From positions 24,513,901 to 24,577,900 of the forward strand of contig OZ038527.1 in NCBI GenBank assembly GCA_964036665.1: a DNA stretch of 64,000 nucleotides, written 5' to 3'. A model generated the notes under the pieces. The model saw only the letters and a program-made list of their open reading frames with translations. It was not told the origin of the DNA and did not search any database. How positions within the stretch are numbered: position 1 is the first letter of the stretch; each line of letters starts with the position of its first letter. This DNA is from Gordius sp. MW1. Lineage: Eukaryota; Nematomorpha; Gordioida; Gordea; Gordiidae. The position numbers were made by a program, and so were the translations under genes. Below are positions 1 to 11,520 of this stretch, piece by piece.

Positions 1-468
1 ATATGAAATATATGGCATGAGAAGTCTATGAGGTCTTTGGTTTTAACGTTAGTAAAGTGAGGAATGTGTATGTTTATACTAAAATGTGCCCAAAAATGCT
101 AATTCATAATAAAACAATGTCTAGAGGTTATATTTAGATGTATGTTTAGTTTTATCTTCAATGTAATATATTCTGAAAATTTAGAAATAATTACGATAAA
201 AACAAACATGGCTAAATTGTAAATTTATCTGCCATTCAATAGACGGCTCTTTTCTTTTCAAAAGTATTATAAGCTATCTCATATTTATCTATTTTATGTA
301 CAAATATAATATTAAATAATTTTGGGTCTTTTAAAATTATACTAATGGAAAGAATAGACATTTCCGAATTAAACTTATCCTTTATACTGCCATTTACATT
401 TTGAACTATATATTAATGTGAATTTTGCATTTATCTTTTAAGTGAATTTATAAAATAATTAGACTGAA
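1..468. other. AT-rich intergenic, nothing recognised
   Basis: I see no open reading frame of note, no splice-like exon and no clear terminal repeats. The stretch is simple AT-rich sequence. Confidence 0.5.
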
Positions 469-470
469 TA

Positions 471-794
471 CAGTCGAAACTTCTTAATCGGATTATCGCA
501 AAAATCTTTTAATCGCGAAGTTAACCGCCATTTTGTTTTTTTAAACGATAATATTAACAAAAACATCGTTTATTGACAAATCGCTTAATAGTACAATATC
601 GGATATTCACAAACATTTTTGAGTCCTTAAATCAACCAGATAATTATATAACATATCGTTTTATTGCAAAGCGTAAGAAATGAATATTTAATATAATGTA
701 CATATACTTTTATTTCCATCGTTTAATCGCGAAATATCGGTTAATCGCAAATTTTTTCAGGCCTAAGGCTTTGCAATTAAACGGTTTTGACTGT
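471..794. mobile_element. Tigger/pogo-like MITE (Tc1/mariner superfamily)
   Basis: A 324-bp non-coding element has terminal inverted repeats: CAGTCGAAACTTCTTAAT at the left and ATTAAACGGTTTTGACTG at the right. It is flanked by TA dinucleotides at 469-470 and 795-796, the target duplication of Tc1/mariner elements. Inner copies of a TTAATCGC motif occur near both ends. The CAGTCRAAAC start resembles pogo/Tigger termini. No transposase reading frame is present, so it is non-autonomous. Confidence 0.7.
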
Positions 795-796
795 AC

Positions 797-2171
797 AATG
801 AATAGTTACCTCTTAGACTTTAATATCTCATAAATTTAGCTATCTATGATTGAAATTTTGTCGTTTGCCGCTCCAAATAATTTTTAGAAGTTTTTCTGCC
901 CCTGCAAACCCCGGCTGCACTCATGCAATTTAATATTTATAAATATTTACTAATGCAATCCATATAAAAATACTATTGCCTAAATTAAAAAGAGGACAAT
1001 TTTTACAGCATATTAACTGTGCATGAGTAAGTTGGCGTTTAGCTAGGATTTTAGATCAACGTGTAAGAATGAATATGCATGTTCATTCATTTATAAACAA
1101 ATTTAATTAGTGCCCCAAAAGCGCTTCTGTACATTAGACGATTGACCTGTTAGGCGACAACCAATTAGGGTTAGGGTTATATTAATTGTATAATGTAATA
1201 TATATTATATTGTATTGTATTTAATCTGTTGTATAATATTTATTTTATTGTATTATATTTATGGTATTATATCATATTTATACTATATTATTTTAATTTT
1301 TAATTTGCATAATGATTATGTTGCAGTCACGTGTTCAATAATCGCGAACTGAAAAATCGCCTAATGAACCAGATTCCCCCAAAAGCCAATAAATATGGCT
1401 AAATGTTTATATGTGTAGTTCCACCTGATGTATACAAATTTAAAAATTCAAAATAAATAAGTTAGATATTAATATTTTTAAAGTAGTGAAAACAATATAG
1501 TTTACGATTAGAATAGGTAAGGATAGTATATATAACAAAATTAATATTAAAAATGTTATTTTAAGGCAATTTTTACTAAAATCATTTTTCTCTAGGGAAG
1601 TATCCTGGGAGGTAACGGTATTTTCCCTGGAAATTACTCCATATTTCCATCTCTAGGTGTGAATAATGATAAGCGTACTGTTTGATGTATTCAAACTACA
1701 AGGTGTGTGAATAATAATGCGCGTAATATTTAATGTTGACAAGGGCCATAAATTATTCAAATTTCACTTATGCTTCACTATTGGAATTAAGAACGTGTCC
1801 AGGGGGAGGCTAAGGCAACATGCAAGACCAAATTTAATAAAATTTAAATCAATAGCAAACTGGTAATTAATATTAAGTCATAATTAAAATGTTTCAAAAA
1901 ACAAAATGGAAGTTTCCGCCTAATCTATTTGTGATCCAATTTTTTGATTATAAATTAATAAAAGGTTAGACAATACGTCATTTTTTAGATTCATCATTAT
2001 GGGCATATGGGGTGGTACATTAAGAATAATAATGATATTGGGAAGGGGGGGGGGAGGGTAAAATTAAGCAAAATAAAGCATATGGTATTTTTAATATTAT
2101 TTGATTTTATAGACTTTTGACAAATAGACTTAAACAGATGTTTGCAGGCTTTTTATAAAAGTGGAAATTCT
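797..2171. other. Intergenic; one repeat with a telomere-like core
   Basis: Mostly AT-rich sequence without a coding signal. Around 1130-1375 there is a repeat-like block with ATCGCG and GGCGACAA motifs near its edges and a short TTAGGGTTAGGGTTA run at 1165-1179. The latter part holds G runs (about 2040-2060). A TTTGCAG acceptor-like site at about 2142-2148 lies shortly before the FRMD8-like start and could be a 5' UTR splice or trans-splice acceptor. Confidence 0.4.
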
Positions 2172-5100
2172 ATGGAATTAGAATTATTGAACAGTCCTTT
2201 TGCAGGTACTTTAATCTGAAAATTTATTAAAATTTGTAGATAAGGATGATATTGATATTGTTGTTTACCTTTGTGATGGGCAAGGATTGAAGATGACTAT
2301 AGATCCTCTTGCAGATGCCCAAACTTTGGTTGAAATTGTTAGTGAGGAATTGCACTTAGAAATGCCTACTGTTGAAAATGTTATGGCTATATGGATGATA
2401 TCTCCTTTAATACGTAAGTAATAAAATACATTTTTTTGACTTGCTAAGAGATTCAACTGAAACCTCTTCACATTCCATATGTTATAAGAATGAATTGGAA
2501 AAAATTATTGAAAAAGTTTACTTTTGCCTCGGAGAATATTATAGAGAATGGTAGAATCATATATCTTTTAATAATTTTTTAGATGACCCATTAATTTTAT
2601 TTAAAAGAAACATCTATCTATCACCATATATTGAAAAGGTATATAAGGAAATGTTACTTGCTTTAAATTTAATAGCGTATAGATCAGACTGCCATATTAA
2701 AATTATTATTTGATGAAGTTCTACAGAATTTTCAGAAACACATCTACATGTGTGATGAAGAAACAATAATTACATTGGCCTCATTATGTTTATTTATAAG
2801 AAACTATGACTTAAAATTAGATTTTAATTCCAAGAATGAAAGGCAATTTGTGTAAGTTAGCATACACATTTTTTATATAAAGTTTAGTTATAACCATAAT
2901 TCTTTATTCTTATATAAAGGAATCAGATACCAGAATTTCAAAAGTATTTAAATTGTCCACATTCAAAATGGATTAACCTATTCAAAAAATCCAATGAGGC
3001 ATCTATCGCTGCAAAAATAATATTAGAATATCAAAATATATTAATGAATAAACAAAACCATAATTTGATTCAACTTTATCAAAAATTTATTAGTATTAGC
3101 CAATCATTAACATTATATGGGTATAATTATTTAGTAATTGTATTAATAATTTTTACTTAGCTCAGCCTTTTTTGATGCTTTAATTGAAAAATGCAAGATA
3201 AAAAGTTGTCAAGACACTCTATGTCCAGTTAAGGTTTCTTTGAACACTAATTTTTTATCTGTGTTGGATGAAGTTGACAATGTAAGTATAATAGTGTTAA
3301 TTCACTTTAAAAAATTTATTGTAAAATTGATTATATATAATTTTACTTTTTTTGTATTAATATTTATGTATATTTTATAAAAATACGTTAAATTTGGCTA
3401 AGCAACTTTCTCTTTGCCTCGTGTCAATTAATGTGTGCTATTATAATAATGGAAAAAAGAAATAATTTAACATAATTAAGTACCCTGATCCTATAATCCC
3501 TCTATAGTTTCTATAGGGGGAGGGGGCTAATTGTCCACATTACCCCATCCCCCACCCCCCTAAATTTAAATATTCTAAATGGGGGGGGGGGGGGAGTTGC
3601 CCCTTCCTGCCTCCTTCCTGACTACATCCATGATTTTATGGGAATTATCATGCTTTTGCAAGACAATTTATAATTATAATTTTTGAAAATTTTATCTAAT
3701 TACATTTCAAGGTTCAGGTTAAAGTTAGAAATCCAAAATATAATTTAATCTGTGAAGGTTATTTATAGAAGCCCAGAGTCTTGCATGGGGGTAAAACTGC
3801 TTGCTATAATTTAGCCAATTAATAGTGTGATCTTTCAATAATAAATAATTTTTAGTTGTTTACCTAAGTTTGCCCAAAAAAAACCAGACGATTTGGAAAT
3901 CTGAAATATTGAAAAACGATAAAATATATACATTTTTTTAATAAACACTTTTAGGGGAGGTTTTTTGAATATTACCCTTTTTCGTATATATTTTGTTTAG
4001 ACAATTCTCATGACCTACCCCTACAGCGATATATTTTGGGAATTAGCTGACGTCGAAATGCCATTTACCAATAAATCAAGTCCAGCGCTATTTATCCAAA
4101 TCAGGAATGATAATGTTTCTCAACCCTGTTGCGAAAACAGAGTTTTTATATTGTACTCGAAACAGGTATTATAAAACCTTTAATTTACTTTAAAACTTTT
4201 CCAAACTTTTCTACATAATTTAAATTTTTTTTATTGAAAAGCAAGCCTGATAAAATTATTTATATTAGCGATTAGTTATATATATTTCAAATTTTTGCTT
4301 GATAAAAATCACCGCTGTTGAGGCCATCTAGGATTAAATTAGTTTTTTTTATCTTCATGCTATTATTACAGCTTAGGGCTTGTCTTAATATCGGATTTTG
4401 CTGCGCAGCAAAAATTGTCGTACGGCTTATAACATAGCCGTGTCTTGTGTCTTAACTTCGAATTGACAGCAGATTTACATTCCAGACGCATGACATAATA
4501 GCGATTTTGTACGATGCAAAATTTTTCCTAAGCTTAAATGTCGTATGTTTCTAAATTTTTAGGTTCAGCAAAGTTTAGGTTTAATCTCAAGAGTCGAAAT
4601 AAACACAAAAAAACGTTTAAACTATCAAAAAAAACAAAATAATAATTACAACCGAGTTCGACCCATGAAATTAAATCGGATATTTAGACAATCCGATATT
4701 AAGACAAGCCCTTAGAGTTGTAAAAACGGCTGGGTTTTGTTTAGTCGACCAAAGCCAAAGGTCGACCAACCAAAACTTAGCCGTTTTTACAACACTAATC
4801 CCAGCTAGTTAGACAGGCATCAATTGTCAAAAATGGGTCCGTAATAAATTAGTCCTAGCGAAAAGAACAATGAAATTGTTTGTAAATTTTCAAAATTTGT
4901 AAAAGGAGTTTTTTAAACTTAATTAGGCACCGCTTATGGATGCTCTAATCAGTACCAACATTGAAATGCTAGGGTTGGGCGGTGCAGAAACTGAAGATGA
5001 TATGGTCGATCATGGCCCTGGTATAATATTAATAACATAATTTCTTTTTTTTTCGCTATTAAATTTGATTACTATATTGTTCCTTTTCTTTAATTTTTTT

Positions 5101-5874
5101 ATTTTTGTCGTAGGAGAACATAAGTTGGTTTGCACATTTTCCCCCAAACTCAACGAATATGTCTGTTTTAACGTCGATTTCAATGGTAAGTTGGGTTTTT
5201 ATTCATTGTGCATGTTCTTAATTGGGTTATTAACTACCCCGAATTCAAGTTTGCGGTATTATTATTTAGTGTTTTTTTTGAATATTGCACATTTTTTAAA
5301 TACAATTTCTATCTATATATTTAAGCATAAGACTGACTACTAAAGGAAAATCACAAAATAAAGAAGTTTTATTGGTGAAATTTTGTTTATTTAAATTATT
5401 TATTTATGATTATGATTTTCCTTGTTAAGTTAGCAATTAAAAATGTTAATAGTATTTTTAGTTTATTTCTAAATAGTTTATTTCATGATATCCTGAGAAG
5501 GGTTGATAAAAATTCTTTATGCCTATTTGCACGGAATATTGTAAAAACGGCCGGGTTTTGTTTGGCCGACCTTTGATTTTAGTCGACTAAACATATGCCC
5601 CTCCCAGGTATTGACCTACGCTCAATCACGGCTTGAAAATTTTTTTCTTATTTTAATTGTTATTTTTAATTTTATCTTTTTGGTCTGTTTTTCTTAATCG
5701 ACCTCTAGGCTTAGTCGAAATGTGAAAAACAGACCAGGGTCGACCGTTAGTCCTAGTTAAACTAAAGGTCGGCCAAACAAAACCCAACCATTTTTACAAC
5801 ACTAGTACGGTACTATTCCTATTTTGGAAAAGTGATTTGTTATTTTACCAGGTCAAATCATCGGGGATGAATAA
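2172..5874 (+). CDS. FRMD8: FRMD8-like FERM-domain protein (11 exons)
   Basis: I assembled eleven exons: 2172-2205, 2240-2413, 2449-2550, 2583-2638, 2688-2851, 2920-3120, 3161-3281, 4001-4165, 4927-5020, 5114-5185, 5852-5874. All junctions are GT..AG, phases agree, and the sum is 1206 nt (401 codons plus stop). Residues about 12-70 form a ubiquitin-like F1 lobe (DIDIVVYLCDG, VMAIWMISPLI), followed by IQLKPLHIPY and DPLILFKRNIYL, typical of FRMD8. Later come YGSAFFDALIE and VFILYSKQ, matching the F3 lobe. Family knowledge: FRMD8 (iTAP; Drosophila Bili) binds iRhoms and stabilises the ADAM17 sheddase complex at the cell surface. Six of the first seven introns are only 32-68 nt, and the 719-, 761- and 666-nt introns lie towards the 3' end. 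The basic C-terminal tail seen in vertebrate FRMD8 is absent. The last exon is the least certain. Confidence 0.83.
4376..4711. mobile_element. PIF/Harbinger-like MITE in FRMD8-like intron
   Basis: The 336-bp element begins GGGCTTGTCTTAATATCGGA and ends with its near-perfect inverse complement. It is flanked by TTA at 4373-4375 and 4712-4714. A GGGC-type terminus with a 3-bp TTA duplication is characteristic of PIF/Harbinger elements. It carries no coding sequence and lies within the intron between exons 8 and 9. Confidence 0.75.
4715..4797. mobile_element. Short hAT-like MITE (TTGTAAAAACGG family)
   Basis: About 83 bp, almost entirely palindromic. The left end reads GTTGTAAAAACGGCTGGG and the right end CCGTTTTTACAACACTA, with GGTCGACC/GTCGACCA motifs inside. 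It abuts the Harbinger-like MITE directly. Longer relatives lie at 5537-5804 and 33346-35249, and a fragment lies at about 15600-15655. Confidence 0.6.
5537..5804. mobile_element. hAT-like MITE (TTGTAAAAACGG family) in FRMD8-like intron
   Basis: A 268-bp element with inverted ends (TTGTAAAAACGGCCGGG... and ...TTTTTACAACACTA) and internal GTCGAC-rich arms. Flanking octamers GCACGGAA and GTACGGTA match at 6 of 8 positions, consistent with an old 8-bp hAT-type duplication. It is non-coding and sits in the last intron of the FRMD8-like gene. Confidence 0.6.
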
Positions 5875-6465
5875 AACTATAAGCACTAGAAGGTTCCGAA
5901 TGCAAATCATAAGCGAAATACACTTATTTTCGAAATATTCTATCATGGCCTATTATTTCCTTTTAGATTTGAATGGAATTATAAAAAATTTATTTAATCA
6001 ATATTTTTTGATACATTGTGTTTTTGGTTATTATTTATATAAATTTATTGTAAATAAATTATATTTTAAATTTGGATTCCATAATTATGATTTAAAAATT
6101 GAAATACCTCGTTTATCTTTAGGTATATCAAATGTGAAACAATTTATATTTATTATTAAATAATTATGTTTGAAAGGTAAGTTAAACCCATAAATTGCAT
6201 AGCAATTAAGAAGATTAAATTTTTATATCGTTTCATTCACATGAACGAGGAAAAGTAATAAAGTTAACTTCCAGTAGGAATAAGATTGCATATATAAACC
6301 TTTATAAGGTGACTCGAATTAAGAATAAAAAAAATTCATTTTATATCTATTTTAAGGCCCAGTCGGGCATGAGGAGATTAGCTTAGACCAATTCCATTCC
6401 ACTAAAATGATTGTGTTGGATAGCCAACAAACACTCTAAATTGAATTGTAAACTACCTAAATTCT
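5875..6465. other. 3' flank of FRMD8-like gene
   Basis: An AATAAA at 5870-5875 overlaps the stop codon, and more AATAAA-type motifs follow (for example near 6053). A solo copy of the hairpin end of the minisatellite element (CCCATAAATTGCATAGCAAT) lies at about 6189-6208. I see no other gene. Confidence 0.4.
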
Positions 6466-6568
6466 AATGGGCGTAACCAGGGGGGTGGCGGAGAGGGGCG
6501 GCTGCCCCCTCTAAATCTAAAAATTATTTTAAATTTTATAAAATTATGGCTAAAATTAGAAAAAAAAT

Positions 6569-8096
6569 CAGTGTTTCGATATAGTCTCGGTCTCAAAAGC
6601 AAAATCTCGTCTCGTCTCGGGTGTAATTATGAGAATCTCATCTCGGTCTAAAAAAATCTTGGTCTCTCTTGCCTCGACTTAAAATTATTATACCAAATAT
6701 AAATTTATCTTGATTTATCAAAATTATTAAAAAGTAATCTGTTTTGAAAATCAAAAATGAGAAACTATTTTATTTATGAAAGACTTTAATACACAAACTT
6801 GATAAAGATTTAATGCGACACGGCATTGACGATACAAATTTGGGCTATAAGACCCTTTATTAACACTGGCTAAAGTTTAAAGCTCAAGGTAGACCATTTT
6901 TAAACTAATTTAAAGCAAATTTTTTATATAGCTCATAGATATATGTTTACTTTAACGTTACAAACCACAAAGTGCGAGTGTATACCTTTAATAACAATAA
7001 TATTATTTATAAAATTAATAACTAATTGCACATATAAAACGTTGTAAAAACAGCAATAATAGTAGAGATCTTAAGGTATTGCACGTATATTATAACAAAA
7101 ATCATAATGATTAAAAGCAACTAAGATGATATAATTACTATAGGGTCCCATTTTATATTCCAAATATTTATTTTCCTTTCTAATTAACTTTGCCATTAAT
7201 TAGTTTTTAGTAGTATATGTTCGCGCATGGGCGTAGCCAGGTTTTGGATGAGGGGGGGGCGAAACGTTTAAAAGTTCAATTAAGGAGTGGCAAAACATAA
7301 TTTTTTTTAATTTTTAAGGTTTTTGCATTGAAAAAAAATTTTTTCGTCCTGGCTACGCCCATGTGTTCGCGTATATATATTGCAAAATTGCCATATTTTT
7401 TAGAGATAACTCAAATGCGCCTGCCAAGCTTAATTTATAATATGCGAATCAATATTCTACAAAACATGGTAAAATATAATGTATTTTAATTTAGGAGGTA
7501 TATTATGAGTTAAAGCATAAAAACCGTTAGAAAATTAATAATTTATTTTATCACGGTGTCATCGAATACTCGAATATACTTTTAAACGCTAGGGTGCTTA
7601 AATATTAACTATGATGATTCAAATTAATTAACCACCAGTTTAATATTACCACATAAGGGAGGATGAGAAATTGCTAATTTAAAAAATGCTTTAGTTATAT
7701 TTACTAGTCCATCAGATCTCATTCTAAGCCCAGATTTTTGTAATATATAATAACATTATGAATATATAATATGTGAATATATTATTATTAATTCACAATC
7801 ACTCATACTTAGGTGAATGAACTACAATTACCAAAATTTGGCTTTTTTTAAATATATAATATTTACTACACTTGGGGTTCTTTAATATCAAATATATTCC
7901 AATCATATTGATTTACATTTAGTACCTTAAATGTTAATCATACAAAACAAAAATACACAATTAAATTTGCTAAAAGTAAATGAACAATAAAAATAACTTA
8001 AGCCGAGATCTCGCCGAAAAAATCTCGTCTCGTTTCGACCTTAAAGTTCTCGTCTCGATCTCGGGTCAGATTTTTCTCGGTTTTTCCGAATCACTA
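6569..8096. mobile_element. hAT-like element 'S' copy 1 (TCTCG-rich ends)
   Basis: About 1.53 kb bounded by CAGTGTTTCGATATAGTCTC at the left and a right end of inverse sense (TTTTTCCGAATCACTA). Both ends carry runs of TCTCGTCTCG. It shares internal blocks, such as ACAAACCACAAAGTGC and AATAATATTATTTA, with copy 2. No transposase frame survives here; the family assignment comes from the sibling copy at 33421-35049, which keeps a hAT transposase fragment. A MITE-A sits inside at 7226-7363. Confidence 0.6.
7226..7363. mobile_element. hAT MITE-A copy (perfect 8-bp duplication)
   Basis: A 138-bp element with termini CATGGGCGTAGCCAG and CTGGCTACGCCCATG, flanked by perfect duplicates of TGTTCGCG (7218-7225 and 7364-7371). 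The 8-bp duplication and CA..TG ends fit hAT elements. It has G-rich left and AT-rich central sequence and no coding capacity. Confidence 0.85.
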
Positions 8097-8429
8097 TATT
8101 TCCCTCTACCTACTTTATCAATCCAAACCCTCCGATTTCATACAATGGCATTTCCAATTCTGGATTGAATATACAATATATCATCAAGTGTTTAAAAATT
8201 CCAGATGGAAAATCTTTAAATTTTTTTGTAAAATCTTAATACACTAAATTGTTTAAATATTTAGCGCGACACGACATCTCATTGACAATATAAAGATATG
8301 AACTAATTCCTAAAGGTAACATTTGTTATGGAAAGCGCAAACTAAAAAACTATAAATAAGTATGAAGTATAGAAAATTAAATTTATAGTTTTAGCAAATT
8401 ACAATATTTGTATCAAATTCACTGGGTCT

Positions 8430-8866
8430 GTCAAACAGAGGTCAGATTTGTTGGAATTTTTCTGCTCTAACCCGGCCCGTCCAATTTTATAATTGATCTG
8501 CCCGCGCGAACCCTTCTATGTGTCCGCCCGGCCTTGCCCGAATTATAAAACTGCCCGGCCCGAAGTGGTGTGTTTTACAATTTTTAGCACTAATATTGTT
8601 ATATTTTTTAAAAACTTTTACTTTGATTTTGCTGGATAAAAACTATGATTAACAATATTATAAAATCAAATTAAAAAGTGATAAACTATACACAAAAACA
8701 ATATAATACTCATTTTAAAAACAACATTGAGCCCGAATCTTGTTACGGTGCCGGCCCGGGCCCGTCCGAAAGTCAAAAAATTTTACGACAGTTGCCAGGC
8801 CCGGCCTGTGGACCGGATGGACTGAATCGGGCAGCGAGCCGGGCGGGGCATTATAAATAGACTTGA
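8430..8866. repeat. GC-rich palindromic repeat (CCCGG family)
   Basis: Two arms rich in CCGGCCCG-type words (8470-8570 and 8745-8850) flank an AT-rich centre and are roughly inverse to each other. The contrast with the AT-rich surroundings is striking. Similar words occur at 8883-10002, 26610-26700, 59940-60060 and 61195-61295. It is probably a MITE relative of the hAT element that follows. The exact ends are uncertain. Confidence 0.5.
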
Positions 8867-8882
8867 TTTTTTTAGTTCAGCT

Positions 8883-10002
8883 TAGAGACCTGCAAAATCG
8901 ATTTTTTTAAGGCCCGGCTCGGCCCGGGCCTGGAATCAAAATGGGGAAATAGGCCCGGCCCGGGCCCGTATTTTAGCATCTTTAAAAACAAGGCCCGAGC
9001 CCGGCCCGGAATTTTAGTAATTGCAGAAACTTAATCAAACTTAATTTTGGTAAAATTTTTTATTAAAAAATAAAACGCACATAAAAAAATTATAAATTGA
9101 TAATAACTATTTTGATGCAAAAAACACAGGCATCAAAAATTTCCGTGTTGTAGATTTGTTCTCCGCTCTTCATAAATGCGGCCAGCTGACGAAAAACACC
9201 TCTCACTCGAGGCCAAATCAGGTGTCGAAAAAATCTTACAAACAAAAGGGCTAAGCGCTGGAAATGACCATTGTGGTCTTTCGACCAATCCGATAATTTT
9301 ATTTTTTTTCTCGTTGATCTTTAACTTTGTGTTGGTGTCAACATCATTTTCCTCTACCTCTTACTTCATAGAAGATGTTTCATGCCATATCCATTTTACA
9401 AAATTGGGCTATTGAGGATGTAAGATCTTTTTTGATTTTTGCAGTATTTGTAAGTTTTGTTAAAAGTGGCTTGCATAGGTAATTGTCCAATTTTTATATT
9501 CCTGGACTTCTTTACAGCATTTATGTTTTTGGAGATGGGTGTTCCATATTAAGCATTTGCCTGATGAGCAGGAATTATAGGATAACACATTCCTGCAAAT
9601 CTTACAAAAAACAAAATTTATTTTCTTATAATCTTTTCCATATTTCACTCTTTTCTATAAGATTTTCTTTTACTTTATAAAATTCTTTCTGAATATTTTC
9701 AGCTATTAGCAGTAGATTTTTTTTGTTTCATACTTAATTGTTTGTATATTAGAATAAGCGCGAAATGATTAAATGAGTGTTTAACAGATTCAATAACTTG
9801 TAATTAATTTTTTGAAATATAGATTGTTTTAAACAGAATAAAAGACTACTTAGACTCTTCTAAATTATTCCGGGCCGGGCCTATAATTTATAAATTAGGC
9901 CCGGCCCGGCCCGGAATTTTAAAGCCTAAAATATAAGGCCCGAGCCCGGCCCGGGCCCGGGCTTTTCCGGGCCGGGCCTTGGACCGCCCGTGCAGGTCTC
10001 TA
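8883..10002 (-). mobile_element. hAT element with CCCGG-rich ends and BED-finger remnant
   Basis: This 1120-bp element begins TAGAGACCTGCA, ends TGCAGGTCTCTA, and is flanked by perfect GTTCAGCT octamers (8875-8882 and 10003-10010). Both ends carry subterminal GGCCCGGCCCGG arrays. On the minus strand, about 9460-9648, a frame reads FCKICRNVLSYN followed by NTHLQKHKC. This is the Cys-x2-Cys ... His-x3-Cys layout of a BED-type zinc finger found at the N-terminus of hAT transposases. The catalytic region is missing, so it is non-autonomous. Confidence 0.75.
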
Positions 10003-10027
10003 GTTCAGCTACATTTGACAAGGTATA

Positions 10028-10204
10028 TGTTATGTTTGTACTTATGTTATGTTTTATAATATTGATATACACGTTATTATTAATATCGTTTATTTTCTAT
10101 ATTCCTATTGGACATGTTTTTATGTTGATATCATATGTTGTATTTTGATTCGTGTCACAAATTTGAATAAAGCCTTCGTAATTCGATTCCATGATTCCAT
10201 ATCA
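10028..10204 (+). repeat. 5' LTR of the deleted gypsy-type element
   Basis: 177 bp, TG...CA ends, matching 11100-11276 apart from a T/G change near 10110 and another near 10175. It contains an AATAAAGCC polyadenylation-like motif near its end. Confidence 0.88.
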
Positions 10205-10205
10205 G

Positions 10206-11062
10206 TGGCGACAGAACATCCGTGGGAAAGGATACACATAGATTATGCGGGGCCAGGGATGGTTATTATTGGCTGGTGGCGATAGATTCTTATTCCAAAT
10301 GGATAGAATCGGCGTTACTGCGAAGTTCGACAATTGAAGTTACGTTGAAGAAACTGCGAGATTGGTTTGCTAGGTGGGGAGTTCCAAGCAAATAGTGACA
10401 GACAACCGGCCGCAGTTTCGAAGCTGGGAAATGAAGGGTTTTTGCGATAAATACCAGATCAAACACATTTATGCAACACCTATCATCCCAAAACCAATGG
10501 CCTCGCCGAAAGAGCCATTAGGACTCTGAAATCACGGTATGCAGCTGCACGCGATTACAACTCGGATCCGGAAGATTGCATGATTGATGCTCATCAGCTA
10601 CCGCATCAGCGAACACTCTTCTACAGGAAGATCACCGTCAAAAGCGTTAATTGGAAGAAATCTCAAAACTTCGTTGGACTGGATACGTCCAACTCAAAAC
10701 AAATTTATGACACAAAAAATCGATGAACAGGAAAGAGACATGATGCGCAGACGGAGAATAGAGAATTCATTCCTGGCCAATTAGTATGGGTGAAAAATGA
10801 AGTTAATAAAGGTTGGAGAACGGGGAAGATAATAAAACGCAGCGGCCCATGTTCGAATTTAGTGGAAACACTAAGTAAAAACATGCGGAAACATAGCGAC
10901 CAGTTGAGAGATCGTTCGAGTGCCATGGATACACACAGGCCTGAGGACACTGAAGATAGTTCGGACGACAGCACAAGAACTCCGACCTCTAACGTGGAAT
11001 ATCCAGAATGGCAGATCAGTCAAAGAAATCAACCAGGAATAGGAAACCCCCGAGACGGTTGA
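10206..11062 (+). pseudogene. Ty3/gypsy integrase remnant (frameshifted)
   Basis: The piece ERIHIDYAGP carries the first catalytic Asp and TDNRPQF the second. GLAERAIRTLK carries the Glu of the DDE triad. Near 10780-10910, VNKGWRTGKI..SGP followed by HSDQLRD resembles the C-terminal GPY/F-type module of gypsy integrases. The frame changes at least at about 10265-10290 and again between 10400 and 10790, so no intact enzyme is encoded. Confidence 0.75.
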
Positions 11063-11099
11063 TAGAAGAAATTTAGTTCTAATAGACGGCGAGGGGAAT

Positions 11100-11276
11100 T
11101 GTTATGTTTGTACTTATGTTATGTTTTATAATATTGATATACACGTTATTATTAATATCGTTTATTTTCTATATTCCTAGTGGACATGTTTTTATGTTGA
11201 TATCATATGTTGTATTTTGATTCGTGTCACAAATTTGAATAAAGCCTGCGTAATTCGATTCCATGATTCCATATCA
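11100..11276 (+). repeat. 3' LTR of the deleted gypsy-type element
   Basis: 177 bp, near-identical to 10028-10204, and followed by the GTATA target duplicate. Confidence 0.88.
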
Positions 11277-11520
11277 GTATATATTTGAGCCAATTGTAAA
11301 GCCTCAAAGTAGACCTTAACATATTTAAGGCAAACGTTTTAGTCCATGGATATTACTATCAAAGCCCATAGAGTTTATTGTATGTTTATTATAGCGTTAT
11401 AAACCACAAAGTGCCAATGACTTTTAATAATAATAATATTATTTACTGAATTCATAACTAGTTGCACATATTAGACCATTGTAAAAACAACAATAAAAGC
11501 AGCATTATTATAGGAATAAG

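Larger units (their letters stand above)
10028..11276 (+). mobile_element. Internally deleted Ty3/gypsy-type LTR retrotransposon
   Basis: Two 177-bp LTRs (10028-10204 and 11100-11276) start TGTTATGTTTG, end CCATATCA and differ at only two positions that I can see. The element is flanked by 5-bp GTATA duplicates (10023-10027, 11277-11281). Directly after the 5' LTR comes a TGGCGACAGA primer-site-like sequence, and before the 3' LTR a short purine run (GGCGAGGGGA). The interior is only the integrase. Gag, protease, RT and RNase H are gone, so it must rely on another copy. Near-identical LTRs mean a recent insertion. Confidence 0.88.

Noticed and set aside
5065..5343. 92-residue open frame
   Set aside because: Only 5114-5185 is coding, as exon 10 of the FRMD8-like gene; the rest is intron read-through.
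5837..6163. 108-residue frame beginning with a basic stretch that recalls the FRMD8 tail
   Set aside because: Its frame does not agree with the phase of the preceding exon 10 when the best acceptor (5851) is used; kept only as a possibility in the findings.
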